NCBI GenBank assembly: GCA_937930275.1
Contig: CALGLM010000206.1
Location: 1 to 15,260, forward strand
Length of the DNA: 15,260 nucleotides
Source: an uncultured Ignavibacteria bacterium
Lineage (GTDB): Bacteria > Bacteroidota > Ignavibacteria > Ignavibacteriales > Melioribacteraceae
Reading direction: 5' to 3'
Position numbers and translations under genes: made by a program. The notes beneath the pieces were generated by a model. The model ran no database searches, had not been told where the DNA came from, and was given only the letters and a program-made list of their open reading frames with translations. Positions 7,221 through 14,554 of the stretch are shown here, piece by piece. Within the stretch, counting starts at the first letter, position 1. Every line of letters starts with the position of its first letter.

Positions 7221-7832
7221 TTATTCTTTATTTTTCTTTACGTCTTTGTCATCTTTTTCATGAATAATAATAGTCTTTTTATGGGTTTTCACTTTCCCTT
7301 CGGCCTCCAATTCTTTTAACTTTTTATCGGCTTCTTCACCTTCATAAATTTTTTCGGTTTCATTTCCGTCCTTATCTTTTTCCATTATGATAATTTTTTT
7401 ATTGTCATCGTTCATTTCAACTTTTATATTTTTATAGACAAATGCCGAATCGTCAAAATTAAAATCAAATTTGAAATTTTTAAATTTGATTAGTGAATCG
7501 GCATCAATTTTATCTAATATAATTTTCTTTAAATTGCCTAATGAATCTATATCTACCCAATTAAATTTATCACCTTTTAAGAAAATAACATCATCATCAT
7601 CTTCGGAATTAACTATAACTTTAATCTCTTTTTCTTTTTGCTTTTTAATGTTCTTAAAAACATATTCAGCGTCTTTTCCTTTAAAAGTAATGGTTTCTTT
7701 ATCTGTTTTAATTGTAATTTCTTGCACATCTCCCTTAAGTGATTTTAACTTTTCTTTTATCTCTTTTTTCTCTTGACAGTATAAAGTAACGCTGACCGTT
7801 ATTACCATTGCTAAAATTAGTAACTTTTTCAT
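7221..7832 (-). CDS. Small exported, highly charged protein of unknown function
   Basis: 203 residues with a signal peptide (MKKLLILAMVITVSVTLYCQ). The Cys before Gln is not in a good lipobox, because Tyr precedes it, so lipidation is doubtful. The mature part is dominated by Lys, Asp and Glu, with short beta-like strands (KEIKVIVNSEDDDDVIFLKG, KFKNFKFDFNFDDSAFVY, KKIIIMEKDKDGNETEKIY) and a Lys-rich tail. I do not recognise a family. A GGAG ribosome site (7842-7839) lies seven bases before the ATG. It is divergent from the histidine kinase, and the shared 139-base spacer holds the TTAAC repeat array, so it is a good candidate for a target of that two-component system, either as a periplasmic effector or as an accessory to the sensor. 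Confidence 0.75.
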   Translation of the reverse strand: MKKLLILAMVITVSVTLYCQEKKEIKEKLKSLKGDVQEITIKTDKETITFKGKDAEYVFKNIKKQKEKEIKVIVNSEDDDDVIFLKGDKFNWVDIDSLGNLKKIILDKIDADSLIKFKNFKFDFNFDDSAFVYKNIKVEMNDDNKKIIIMEKDKDGNETEKIYEGEEADKKLKELEAEGKVKTHKKTIIIHEKDDKDVKKNKE

Positions 7833-7865
7833 TTTATTCTCCGTAATTTAATTTGTGAATTTACA

Positions 7866-7873
7866 CAAAAATA
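7866..7873 (-). promoter_or_regulatory. Promoter -7 element of the exported-protein gene
   Basis: Minus-strand TATTTTTG fits TAnnTTTG exactly and lies 33 bases before the start codon. No TTG is found at the usual distance upstream. The GTTAA repeat array begins instead about 22 bases further up, as expected for a promoter that depends on an activator. Confidence 0.45.
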
Positions 7874-7895
7874 TGGTATCTATTTAGACGATTTA

Positions 7896-7933
7896 GTTAA
7901 CAAAGAGTTAACAAATGTTAAAAAATGTTAAAG
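7896..7933. promoter_or_regulatory. Four-copy GTTAA direct-repeat array, likely response-regulator operator
   Basis: GTTAAC, GTTAAC, GTTAAA and GTTAAA begin at 7896, 7907, 7917 and 7927, each followed by an A-rich stretch. Steps are 11, 10 and 10 bases, so all copies face the same side of the helix. OmpR/PhoB-family regulators bind as tandem dimers to such repeats; Bacillus PhoP, for example, uses TTAACA-like repeats about 11 bp apart. The array lies between the exported protein and the kinase-regulator pair, just upstream of the putative -7 elements in both directions. Autoregulation by the regulator encoded at 9495 is the simplest reading, but it is inferred. Confidence 0.6.
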
Positions 7934-7971
7934 AAATAAATTAATTTGTGTTTTATTATTAAATTTACGGT

Positions 7972-9498
7972 ATGAAAGAAAAAAAATTAAAGTTGCTAAT
8001 AATTATTATTGCATTTGCCGCAGTCGGGTTAATGTGTATTCAGTTTTATTGGATTTATTCAATAATAAAACTTGAAAAAGATAGGATATATAAAAACGTA
8101 ACAGAAGCCTTAAACAATGCTGTTGCGGATATTGATAAGTTTGAAACCGAAAAACAAATTATTAAAATATTTGCAAATAAGTCAACCAAAGGCAATTTCG
8201 TTTTTGAAAAACAGACAATTACAAATTCAAAAATAAATAAAGCCGAAAGCACATTTAAAGTTAGCGGTAATAAAAACCACAAGGTTGATATAAAAATAGA
8301 TAGCAAAATGAAATCACTTAATAATAACGGTAGCGTAATTGTTTTTAATGGCGATACTGTTGTTAATTTAAGTTCAAAGCTTAATAATTTAGATTCTATT
8401 ATTAATAAAAAGAAAAAAATTATTGATAAAGTATTTGATGACGTATTTGTTTTTAATTTTAATATAAAATTTGAAGATAGAATTCCTTTTAAAGTGGCAG
8501 ATTCTTTAATTAATGCTAATTTATTAAAAAAAGGAATTTACAATGAATATTGTTTCGGGATTATTAACAAGAATAAAGATTCTATTGTATATAAGACAAA
8601 AAATTGTAATAAATACGAATTAATAAATGCAAAATTTAAATTACCGGTTTTAAGTAATCCCTTTGAAAAAAATAGTAATTATTTGCACTTATTTATAAAA
8701 GATGATTTGTTTTATTTTGCTAAAAAAATAGGCATAATGCTACTTTTATCGGTACTATTTTTGTCATTAATAATATTTGTGTTTTATAAAACATTAAAGT
8801 CGTATTTTTTACAAAAGAAGATTAGCGAATTAAAAACCGATTTAATAAATAACGTAAGTCATGAATTTAAAACTCCTATTGCATCAATCGGTTTAGCGGG
8901 AGAGATGATTAAAAGTTTTAATGTTTTAGAACAGAATAAATATATAGGGATTATTGAACAAGAGAACAACAGATTAAAGGATATGGTTGAAAGTTTATTG
9001 AATGGGGCTAAATTAGAACACGGTGAATTAAAAACAGATTTAACAAAAGTTGAATTAATTTACGAAATAAATAAAATAATTGAGAAATATAAAATTGTTA
9101 CAGATAAAAATACCGGTAGTATAAAGTTAAAGAGTAATAATGAAAAAATATTTTTTAATACTGATAGATTCTGTTTTAACAATATTATTAATAACATTAT
9201 TGATAACGCAGTAAAGTATTGCTCGGTTAGTCCTAATGTATTTATAAATGTTATTGAATTTGAAAGTAATATTAAAATTATGATTGAAGATAACGGATAC
9301 GGTATTGAAAAAAAATACATGAAAGAAATTTTTGAACCTTTTTTTCGTGTACCTACGGGGAATATTTATAAAGGAAAAGGATATGGTTTGGGCTTAAGTT
9401 ATGTAAAAAAATCGGTTGAAGCGTTAAAAGGGGAAATATTTGTTGAAAGTGTAATAAATAAAGGAACTACCTTTACTATTATTTTACCAAAGCTATGA
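7972..9498 (+). CDS. Two-component sensor histidine kinase
   Basis: 508 residues with the transmembrane-periplasmic-transmembrane layout. TM1 is at ~7-33, a sensor region of about 215 residues lies outside, and TM2 is at ~251-273. No HAMP domain is evident: a short coil leads straight to the dimerisation box INNVSHEFKTP with phospho-acceptor H297. The ATPase part has the N box around NNIIDN (407-412), G1 DNGYG (440-444), 'FEPFF' (454-458) and G2 GKGYGLGL (468-475). The Bacteroidota RprX-type kinases have a similar H-box context. The periplasmic domain matches no ligand-binding family I know. No Shine-Dalgarno is seen, and a TAAATTTA element ends only four bases before the ATG, so the true promoter may be further up or the mRNA may be leaderless. 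The stop overlaps the regulator start (ATGA). Confidence 0.95.
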   Translation: MKEKKLKLLIIIIAFAAVGLMCIQFYWIYSIIKLEKDRIYKNVTEALNNAVADIDKFETEKQIIKIFANKSTKGNFVFEKQTITNSKINKAESTFKVSGNKNHKVDIKIDSKMKSLNNNGSVIVFNGDTVVNLSSKLNNLDSIINKKKKIIDKVFDDVFVFNFNIKFEDRIPFKVADSLINANLLKKGIYNEYCFGIINKNKDSIVYKTKNCNKYELINAKFKLPVLSNPFEKNSNYLHLFIKDDLFYFAKKIGIMLLLSVLFLSLIIFVFYKTLKSYFLQKKISELKTDLINNVSHEFKTPIASIGLAGEMIKSFNVLEQNKYIGIIEQENNRLKDMVESLLNGAKLEHGELKTDLTKVELIYEINKIIEKYKIVTDKNTGSIKLKSNNEKIFFNTDRFCFNNIINNIIDNAVKYCSVSPNVFINVIEFESNIKIMIEDNGYGIEKKYMKEIFEPFFRVPTGNIYKGKGYGLGLSYVKKSVEALKGEIFVESVINKGTTFTIILPKL

Positions 9499-10181
9499 AA
9501 ACAAAAATTTTATTAGCAGAAGATGATATAAATTTAGGCTTTTTAATTAAAGAAATTCTTGAAAAGAACGGTTATGAAGTTAATTTGCAAGAAAACGGAG
9601 CCTATGCTTGGAATACTTTTATAAACAATAATTTTGATTTATGTATATTTGATGTTATGATGCCTGTTGAAGACGGGTTTAGTTTGGCTAAGAAAGTTAG
9701 AAAAATAAATATCGAAATTCCGATAATATTTTTAACGGCAAAATCTTTACAGGGTGATAAAATTGAAGGCTTTAAATTAGGGGCAGATGATTATATTACT
9801 AAACCGTTTAATACGGAAGAATTAATTTTGCGAATTTCGGCTATATTAAAAAGGACCGGTGTTATCGGTAAAAAAGACGAAATGAATAGAATGCAGATAG
9901 GAAAATTTTATTTTGATTATAATAATAGAACTTTAACATTTGGCGATAATAAAAATAGACTTACTACAAAAGAGGCTGAATTACTGAAATTACTTTTTTT
10001 GCATAAAAATGAAGTTGTTGAAAGAAATATGCTTTTACAAGTTATTTGGAATGATGATAGTTATTTTGCAAGCCGTAGTATGGATGTTTATATAAACAAA
10101 CTTAGAAAAATTTTAAGTGTTGATGTTAATATCGAAATAATTACAGTACATGGGTTGGGATTAAAGCTTGTTTTAAATTAA
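9495..10181 (+). CDS. OmpR/PhoB-family response regulator
   Basis: 228 residues: a receiver domain at 1-~118 and a winged-helix DNA-binding domain at ~130-228. The receiver has the acidic pair E9/D10 (LLAEDD), phospho-acceptor D53 in IFDVMMP, the switch residue T81 (FLTAK) and K103 in ITKPF, so it should be fully active. The C-terminal domain shows the usual 'LTTKEAELLKLL', recognition-helix region 'SRSMDVYINKLRKIL' and the terminal hairpin VHGLGLKLVLN. It overlaps the kinase gene by four bases (ATGA), so the pair is translated together and they are cognate partners. The 10-11-bp direct repeats upstream of the kinase are its most likely binding site. Confidence 0.96.
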   Translation: MKTKILLAEDDINLGFLIKEILEKNGYEVNLQENGAYAWNTFINNNFDLCIFDVMMPVEDGFSLAKKVRKINIEIPIIFLTAKSLQGDKIEGFKLGADDYITKPFNTEELILRISAILKRTGVIGKKDEMNRMQIGKFYFDYNNRTLTFGDNKNRLTTKEAELLKLLFLHKNEVVERNMLLQVIWNDDSYFASRSMDVYINKLRKILSVDVNIEIITVHGLGLKLVLN

Positions 10182-10213
10182 AAACTCGAAATTTTTTAGG
10201 TTCATCTTAACAC

Positions 10214-10260
10214 ACATAAACAAAAATCTCAATAAATTTTATTATATTTAAAGTTTATGT
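10214..10260. promoter_or_regulatory. Inverted repeat and -7-like element upstream of valS
   Basis: ACATAAAC (10214-10221) and GTTTATGT (10253-10260) are an exact 8-bp inverted pair separated by 31 bases. Between them is TATATTTA (10243-10250), close to TAnnTTTG and 31 bases before the valS start. No TTG element is seen at the usual distance. No T-box or other known aminoacyl-tRNA synthetase leader is recognisable in the 100-base spacer. Confidence 0.3.
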
Positions 10261-10281
10261 AAAAATTTATAGAGATATTTT

Positions 10282-12897
10282 ATGCACAGCTTTAAAGAAA
10301 TACCAAAAGCCTATAATCCCAAAGAAGTTGAAGATAAGTGGTATAAGTATTGGGAAGAAAAAAGACTTTTTCACTCTGAACCCGATTCTACAAAAAAACC
10401 ATATACAATTGTAATTCCTCCCCCAAATATTACCGGAATATTACATCTCGGGCATGTATTAAATAATTCGATACAAGATATTTACATAAGATATAAAAGA
10501 ATGTTGGGATTTAATGCTTGCTGGGTTCCGGGAACAGACCATGCTTCTATAGCAACAGAATCAAAAGTTGTACAGTATTTAAAGACGCTGGGTATTGAAA
10601 AGAAAGATATTAGCCGAGAGGAATTCTTAGGACACTGTCGTGACTGGCAAAAAAAATACGGCGGTATTATTATTCAGCAACTTAAAAAACTTGGCGTTAG
10701 TTGCGATTGGGAACGAGAACGTTTTACGATGGATGACCATTATTATGCAAAAGTTGTTGAAGCTTTTGTTGATTTGTATAAAAAAGGATATATATTTAAG
10801 GGACACAGAATGGTTAATTGGTGTCCTGCAACAAAATCCGCCATATCTGATGAAGAAGTAATGTTTAAAAACGTAAACGGTAAATTATGGCATTTTAAGT
10901 ATCCTGTAAAAGGAAGTGATGAATTTGTTGTTGTAGCCACAACCCGTCCCGAAACCATGCTTGGTGATACAGGTATTGCCGTTAATCCGGAAGACGAACG
11001 CTATACACATTTAATAGGTAAATATGTTGTATTGCCTATAGTCGGACGCGAAATTCCGATATTTGCCGATAGTTATGTAGATAAAGAATTTGGAACCGGT
11101 GTTGTTAAAGTTACTCCCGCCCATGATGTTAACGATTACGAAATGGGAGTACGTCATAAACTTGATTTAGTAAATATTTTTACTCCGGAAGCGAAAACAA
11201 ACGAAAACGTACCTGAAGAATTTAAGCATTTGGACAGATACGAAGCTCGTGAAAAAGTTGTTAAAAAATTGGAAGAACTTGGCTTTTTAGTAAAAATTGA
11301 AGAATATAATAACAAAGTAGGGTATAGCCAACGCGGCGATGTGCCGATTGAACCGTACTTAAGCGAGCAGTGGTTTATGCGTATGGAAGAACTTGCAAAA
11401 CCCGCTCTTGAAGTTGTTATGCAAGGAAAAGTAAAATTACATCCCGAACATTGGATAAAAACATATGAACATTGGATGAAAGGAATTAAAGACTGGTGTA
11501 TTTCCAGACAGCTTTATTGGGGGCACAGAATACCTGTTTGGTACCACAAAGAAACAGGTGAAATTTATTGCGAAACTACTCCGCCTGTAGATATTGAAAA
11601 TTGGGAACAAGAAAATGATGTTTTAGATACTTGGGCAAGCAGTTGGTTATGGGCTCAAGATGTGTTTACTACTAAAGAAGAACAAGCTTATTACTATCCG
11701 ACCGATTTATTAGTTACGGGTCCCGATATTATTTTCTTTTGGGTTGCAAGAATGATTATTGCAGGTATGGAATTTATGAATGAAATTCCGTTTAAAGATG
11801 TATATTTTACCAGCATTATAAGGGATGATAAAGGGCGCAAGATGAGTAAAACGCTTGGTAACAGTCCGGACCCTTTGAATGTAATTGACGATTACGGTGC
11901 AGATGCATTACGCTTTACAATTAACTATATTGCGCCTTTAGGCCAAGACGTATTATTTAGCGTTGATAAATGTGATATAGGAAGAAATTTTGCAAATAAA
12001 ATTTGGAATGCCGGTCGTTATCTATTAATGAATGCCCAAAACACGGATATTGACGAATCGTTAATGCAAAAACATATGGATTTTTCGGATAAATGGATAT
12101 TATCAAAACTCCAAAAAACCATTAAAGATGTTAACAATGCATTAGATAAATTTGAAATAAATAATGCATCAAAAATTATATATTCGTTTATTTGGAACGA
12201 CTTCTGCGATTGGTTTATCGAAATATCAAAACCAAGGTTATATTCTAAAGATAAAGAAGTTGCAGGTGCGGTATTAACGCGTGCTTTGTGGATATATGAA
12301 GAGATGTTAAAACTTGTTCATCCTTTTATGCCATTTATTTCGGAAGAGCTATGGCAATCTGTTAAAGAACGTAAAGACGGCGAAAGTATTTCTGTTACGT
12401 CTTACCCTACTTTTAATGAATCGTTTATTGATGAAGAAGCAGAAAATGAAATTGATTTACTGCAGAGCATTGTAACGGCTATTAGAAATATTCGCGGAGA
12501 AATGAATATTCCTATAACAAAACCGATAAACGTTATATTAAAAATAGATTCAATATCGGAAGACTTAGTTAATTCAATTAAGTCTTTGGCAAGAGTTGAA
12601 AATTTAATTGCAGATAAAAATGCCGAAAAACCTAAAGCAGCAGCAAGTTCGGTAGTTAAAGGGTGCGATATTTTTGTCCCTATGGAAGGTTTAATTGATT
12701 TAGAAGTTGAAAAACAGAGAATAGAAAAAGAGATAAATCGTTTGCAAGGGTTACTACAAGGTGTAAATAAAAAACTTAGTAATTCCGGTTTTGTTGATAA
12801 AGCACCTGCCGATGTAGTTGCAAATGAAAAAAATAAAAAAGCAGATTGGGAAAAAGCGATAGAAAAACTTAAAGAAATTGCTAAAGAGCTAAATTAA
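10282..12897 (+). CDS. valS: Valyl-tRNA synthetase
   Basis: 871 residues, full length for a bacterial class I ValRS. It attaches valine to tRNA-Val in the cytoplasm, and its editing domain removes wrongly attached threonine. Visible marks: the HIGH box as HLGH (55-58) in PPPNITGILHLGHVL; editing-domain segments TTRPETMLGDTGIAVNPED and GTGVVKVTPAHDVNDYEMG; 'WCISRQLYWGHRIPVWY'; the KMSKS box as KMSKT (520-524) in 'GRKMSKTLGNSPDP'; and a C-terminal coiled coil of about 65 residues (EKQRIEKEINRLQGLL onward) that holds the tRNA. All catalytic parts are present. The start is fixed by alignment of the N-terminus with family members (KAYNPKEVEDKWY); AGAGA six bases before the ATG is a modest ribosome site. 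Confidence 0.98.
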   Translation: MHSFKEIPKAYNPKEVEDKWYKYWEEKRLFHSEPDSTKKPYTIVIPPPNITGILHLGHVLNNSIQDIYIRYKRMLGFNACWVPGTDHASIATESKVVQYLKTLGIEKKDISREEFLGHCRDWQKKYGGIIIQQLKKLGVSCDWERERFTMDDHYYAKVVEAFVDLYKKGYIFKGHRMVNWCPATKSAISDEEVMFKNVNGKLWHFKYPVKGSDEFVVVATTRPETMLGDTGIAVNPEDERYTHLIGKYVVLPIVGREIPIFADSYVDKEFGTGVVKVTPAHDVNDYEMGVRHKLDLVNIFTPEAKTNENVPEEFKHLDRYEAREKVVKKLEELGFLVKIEEYNNKVGYSQRGDVPIEPYLSEQWFMRMEELAKPALEVVMQGKVKLHPEHWIKTYEHWMKGIKDWCISRQLYWGHRIPVWYHKETGEIYCETTPPVDIENWEQENDVLDTWASSWLWAQDVFTTKEEQAYYYPTDLLVTGPDIIFFWVARMIIAGMEFMNEIPFKDVYFTSIIRDDKGRKMSKTLGNSPDPLNVIDDYGADALRFTINYIAPLGQDVLFSVDKCDIGRNFANKIWNAGRYLLMNAQNTDIDESLMQKHMDFSDKWILSKLQKTIKDVNNALDKFEINNASKIIYSFIWNDFCDWFIEISKPRLYSKDKEVAGAVLTRALWIYEEMLKLVHPFMPFISEELWQSVKERKDGESISVTSYPTFNESFIDEEAENEIDLLQSIVTAIRNIRGEMNIPITKPINVILKIDSISEDLVNSIKSLARVENLIADKNAEKPKAAASSVVKGCDIFVPMEGLIDLEVEKQRIEKEINRLQGLLQGVNKKLSNSGFVDKAPADVVANEKNKKADWEKAIEKLKEIAKELN

Positions 12898-12913
12898 TGT
12901 GATATATATCACA
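12898..12913. promoter_or_regulatory. Perfect CRP-box-like palindrome TGTGATATATATCACA
   Basis: This is an exact 16-bp palindrome with the TGTGA-N6-TCACA layout of CRP/FNR-family operators. It begins directly after the valS stop and ends 71 bases before the CPBP start codon. A GATATTTA element at 12953-12960 could be the -7 region, which would place the palindrome about 60 bases upstream of transcription start, a normal activator position. The TetR protein encoded in the same cluster is an alternative binder. As a terminator for valS it is poor: a 6-bp AT-rich stem, with T7 starting nine bases later. Confidence 0.55.
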
Positions 12914-12984
12914 CACTAAAATTTTTTTCTATCTTTTTAATAAATTATTTGGGATATTTAGTAACTTAACTTTTAAGGTATTAA

Positions 12985-13926
12985 ATGTCCCCTTTTAATA
13001 TGTTTTGGAATTTTGAAGAAAAGCGATTGAGGGGCTATTTACGTGTATTATTTGTAAGTGTTTTAGTTTTTGCATCTTACACTTTTTCTTCCAAAATAGC
13101 TAATTATATATCCGACGATTTTTTATTCACGGTTGTTGACGAACTGATTTCGTGTGTATTGGTTTGTGTAATTGTTTTTACATCCTCAAAATTTTTAGAT
13201 AAACGTGATTTAAAAAGAACATTGTTTAATATAAACTCAATATGGGTAAAACAACTTGGCATAGGGGCGGCTTTAGGTTTTATTTTAATTGCAATCAATT
13301 TTTTACTGCTATTTTCTTTTTCAAACGTTTATGTTAACTTAAGTATATTTGACGGTAATTTTTTAGCCTTTTTTGGCAAAATTGTTATTCGTTTTATTGG
13401 TTTTTTTGCAGTTGCCGTTAATGAAGAAATTTATGTAAGGGGTTATTTGTTAACTAATATTTCCGAAATTGTTTATAAACAAGATTCTAAACCAAATATA
13501 TCAATATATATTGGGTTAATTATCACTTCGGTATTGTTTGGATTTTTGCACTATTTTAATTTTAATGCAACAGTAATCAGCTCAATTAATTTAGCTTTTA
13601 TAGGTTTATTATACGGTTATGCTTATGTAGCTACGGGTTCTCTTGCATTACCGATAGGACTTCATTTTGCATGGAATTTTACGCAAGCCCAAGTATTTGG
13701 ATTAAATGTTAGCGGTTTTCCGCCGATGGTTTCATTTCTAAATACTGAATACTTAAGCGATATAAACTTAACGGGAGGAAATTTTGGTCCAGAAGGAGGA
13801 ATTGTAATCTTAATTTCGGTAATTGTGGGATTATTTTGGATATTTAAAATTTCTAAGGTAAATAAGTCAAAAAAAATTAATAACTTTGCGAACGTTAAAT
13901 CTTCAATTATTAATTTTTATCTTTAA
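12985..13926 (+). CDS. CPBP-family intramembrane glutamic endopeptidase
   Basis: 313 residues with about eight hydrophobic membrane segments between residues 18 and 287. The CPBP (Abi, CAAX-protease-like) motifs are complete: EEIYVRG with E147, E148 and R152; FGFLHYF with H189; and HFAWNF with H227 and N231. The family includes CAAX prenyl proteases and bacterial proteins for bacteriocin self-immunity or processing of membrane substrates. Nothing nearby shows a bacteriocin, so the substrate is unknown. The tetR gene follows after 19 bases and the dehydratase after that, so the three are probably one transcript. The C-terminal tail after residue 290 is short, basic and cytoplasmic-looking. Confidence 0.88.
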   Translation: MSPFNMFWNFEEKRLRGYLRVLFVSVLVFASYTFSSKIANYISDDFLFTVVDELISCVLVCVIVFTSSKFLDKRDLKRTLFNINSIWVKQLGIGAALGFILIAINFLLLFSFSNVYVNLSIFDGNFLAFFGKIVIRFIGFFAVAVNEEIYVRGYLLTNISEIVYKQDSKPNISIYIGLIITSVLFGFLHYFNFNATVISSINLAFIGLLYGYAYVATGSLALPIGLHFAWNFTQAQVFGLNVSGFPPMVSFLNTEYLSDINLTGGNFGPEGGIVILISVIVGLFWIFKISKVNKSKKINNFANVKSSIINFYL

Positions 13927-13945
13927 ACAAAAGAAATGCTGATAT

Positions 13946-14548
13946 ATGAAACATGGTGAAAGGAAAAAGCAAATTTTGCTTATTTCGTTAGAGCTTTTTG
14001 CTAAACAAGGATATTCCGAGACATCTATTCGTGAAATTGCGGCTAAAGCCAACATACGAGAAAGCGCAATTTACAACCACTTTGAATCAAAAAAAGCTAT
14101 TATGAAAGAGCTTGTAGATACTTATAAATCCGGATCTGCAGGTGTAAAAATTTTTTCGGATGATTTGCTTGACGAAATAGCTTATCCTAAAAATTTTCTA
14201 AAAAGTTATACTTTTAAATTAATTGATTATTGGCAGGAAAAAGAGGATTCGGAATTCTTTAAAATAATTGTAACCGAACAAGCAAAAAATGCAGGTGATT
14301 TTCCGGTTTCGTTAAACCAATTACTTGAAGATACCAAAAGAATTTGGACTTTTATTTTTACCGAATTACAAAAAAATGCTTTAATTAGAAAATTTAATCC
14401 CGCCTTGGCGTCTGATATTTTTGTTTCTTATTTGTATATGATTAGAATTGAGTTTTTAATGAATTTTGAAAAAAGAAATGTTTTACTTGCCGTTACTAAA
14501 ATTGACGAGTTTATTGATTATTTTTGGCTTACTATAAAAGCGGAGTAA
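13946..14548 (+). CDS. TetR/AcrR-family transcriptional regulator
   Basis: 200 residues, typical for the family. The N-terminal helix-turn-helix (residues ~5-52) is clear: ILLISLELFAKQGYSETSIR, then EIAAKANIRESAIYNHFESK with the YNHF recognition-helix signature. The C-terminal ligand domain is diverged, as usual, and gives no hint of the inducer. It lies between a membrane protease and an amino-acid dehydratase on the same strand, with 19 and 3 bases of spacing. It could therefore control its own operon, for example through the 16-bp palindrome upstream of the protease gene; that link is inferred from position only. Confidence 0.92.
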   Translation: MKHGERKKQILLISLELFAKQGYSETSIREIAAKANIRESAIYNHFESKKAIMKELVDTYKSGSAGVKIFSDDLLDEIAYPKNFLKSYTFKLIDYWQEKEDSEFFKIIVTEQAKNAGDFPVSLNQLLEDTKRIWTFIFTELQKNALIRKFNPALASDIFVSYLYMIRIEFLMNFEKRNVLLAVTKIDEFIDYFWLTIKAE

Positions 14549-14554
14549 ATTATG
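14542..14554 (+). promoter_or_regulatory. Ribosome site coupling the dehydratase to tetR
   Basis: GGAG (14542-14545) overlaps the end of tetR and lies six bases before the ATG at 14552; the tetR stop TAA sits between them. This fixes the dehydratase start and suggests translational coupling. Confidence 0.7.

Noticed and set aside
10205..10222. Another TTAACA repeat array after the response regulator gene
   Set aside because: Only one TTAACA is present, with no second copy at a 10-11-base step.
12898..12928. Terminator for valS
   Set aside because: The palindrome is AT-rich with only six usable pairs, and the T run starts nine bases after it. The operator reading fits better.
12985..13926. 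Phage-abortive-infection system, based on the 'Abi' family name
   Set aside because: CPBP proteins are often labelled Abi, but nothing nearby resembles a defence island, toxin or phage gene, so a defence role is not supported.
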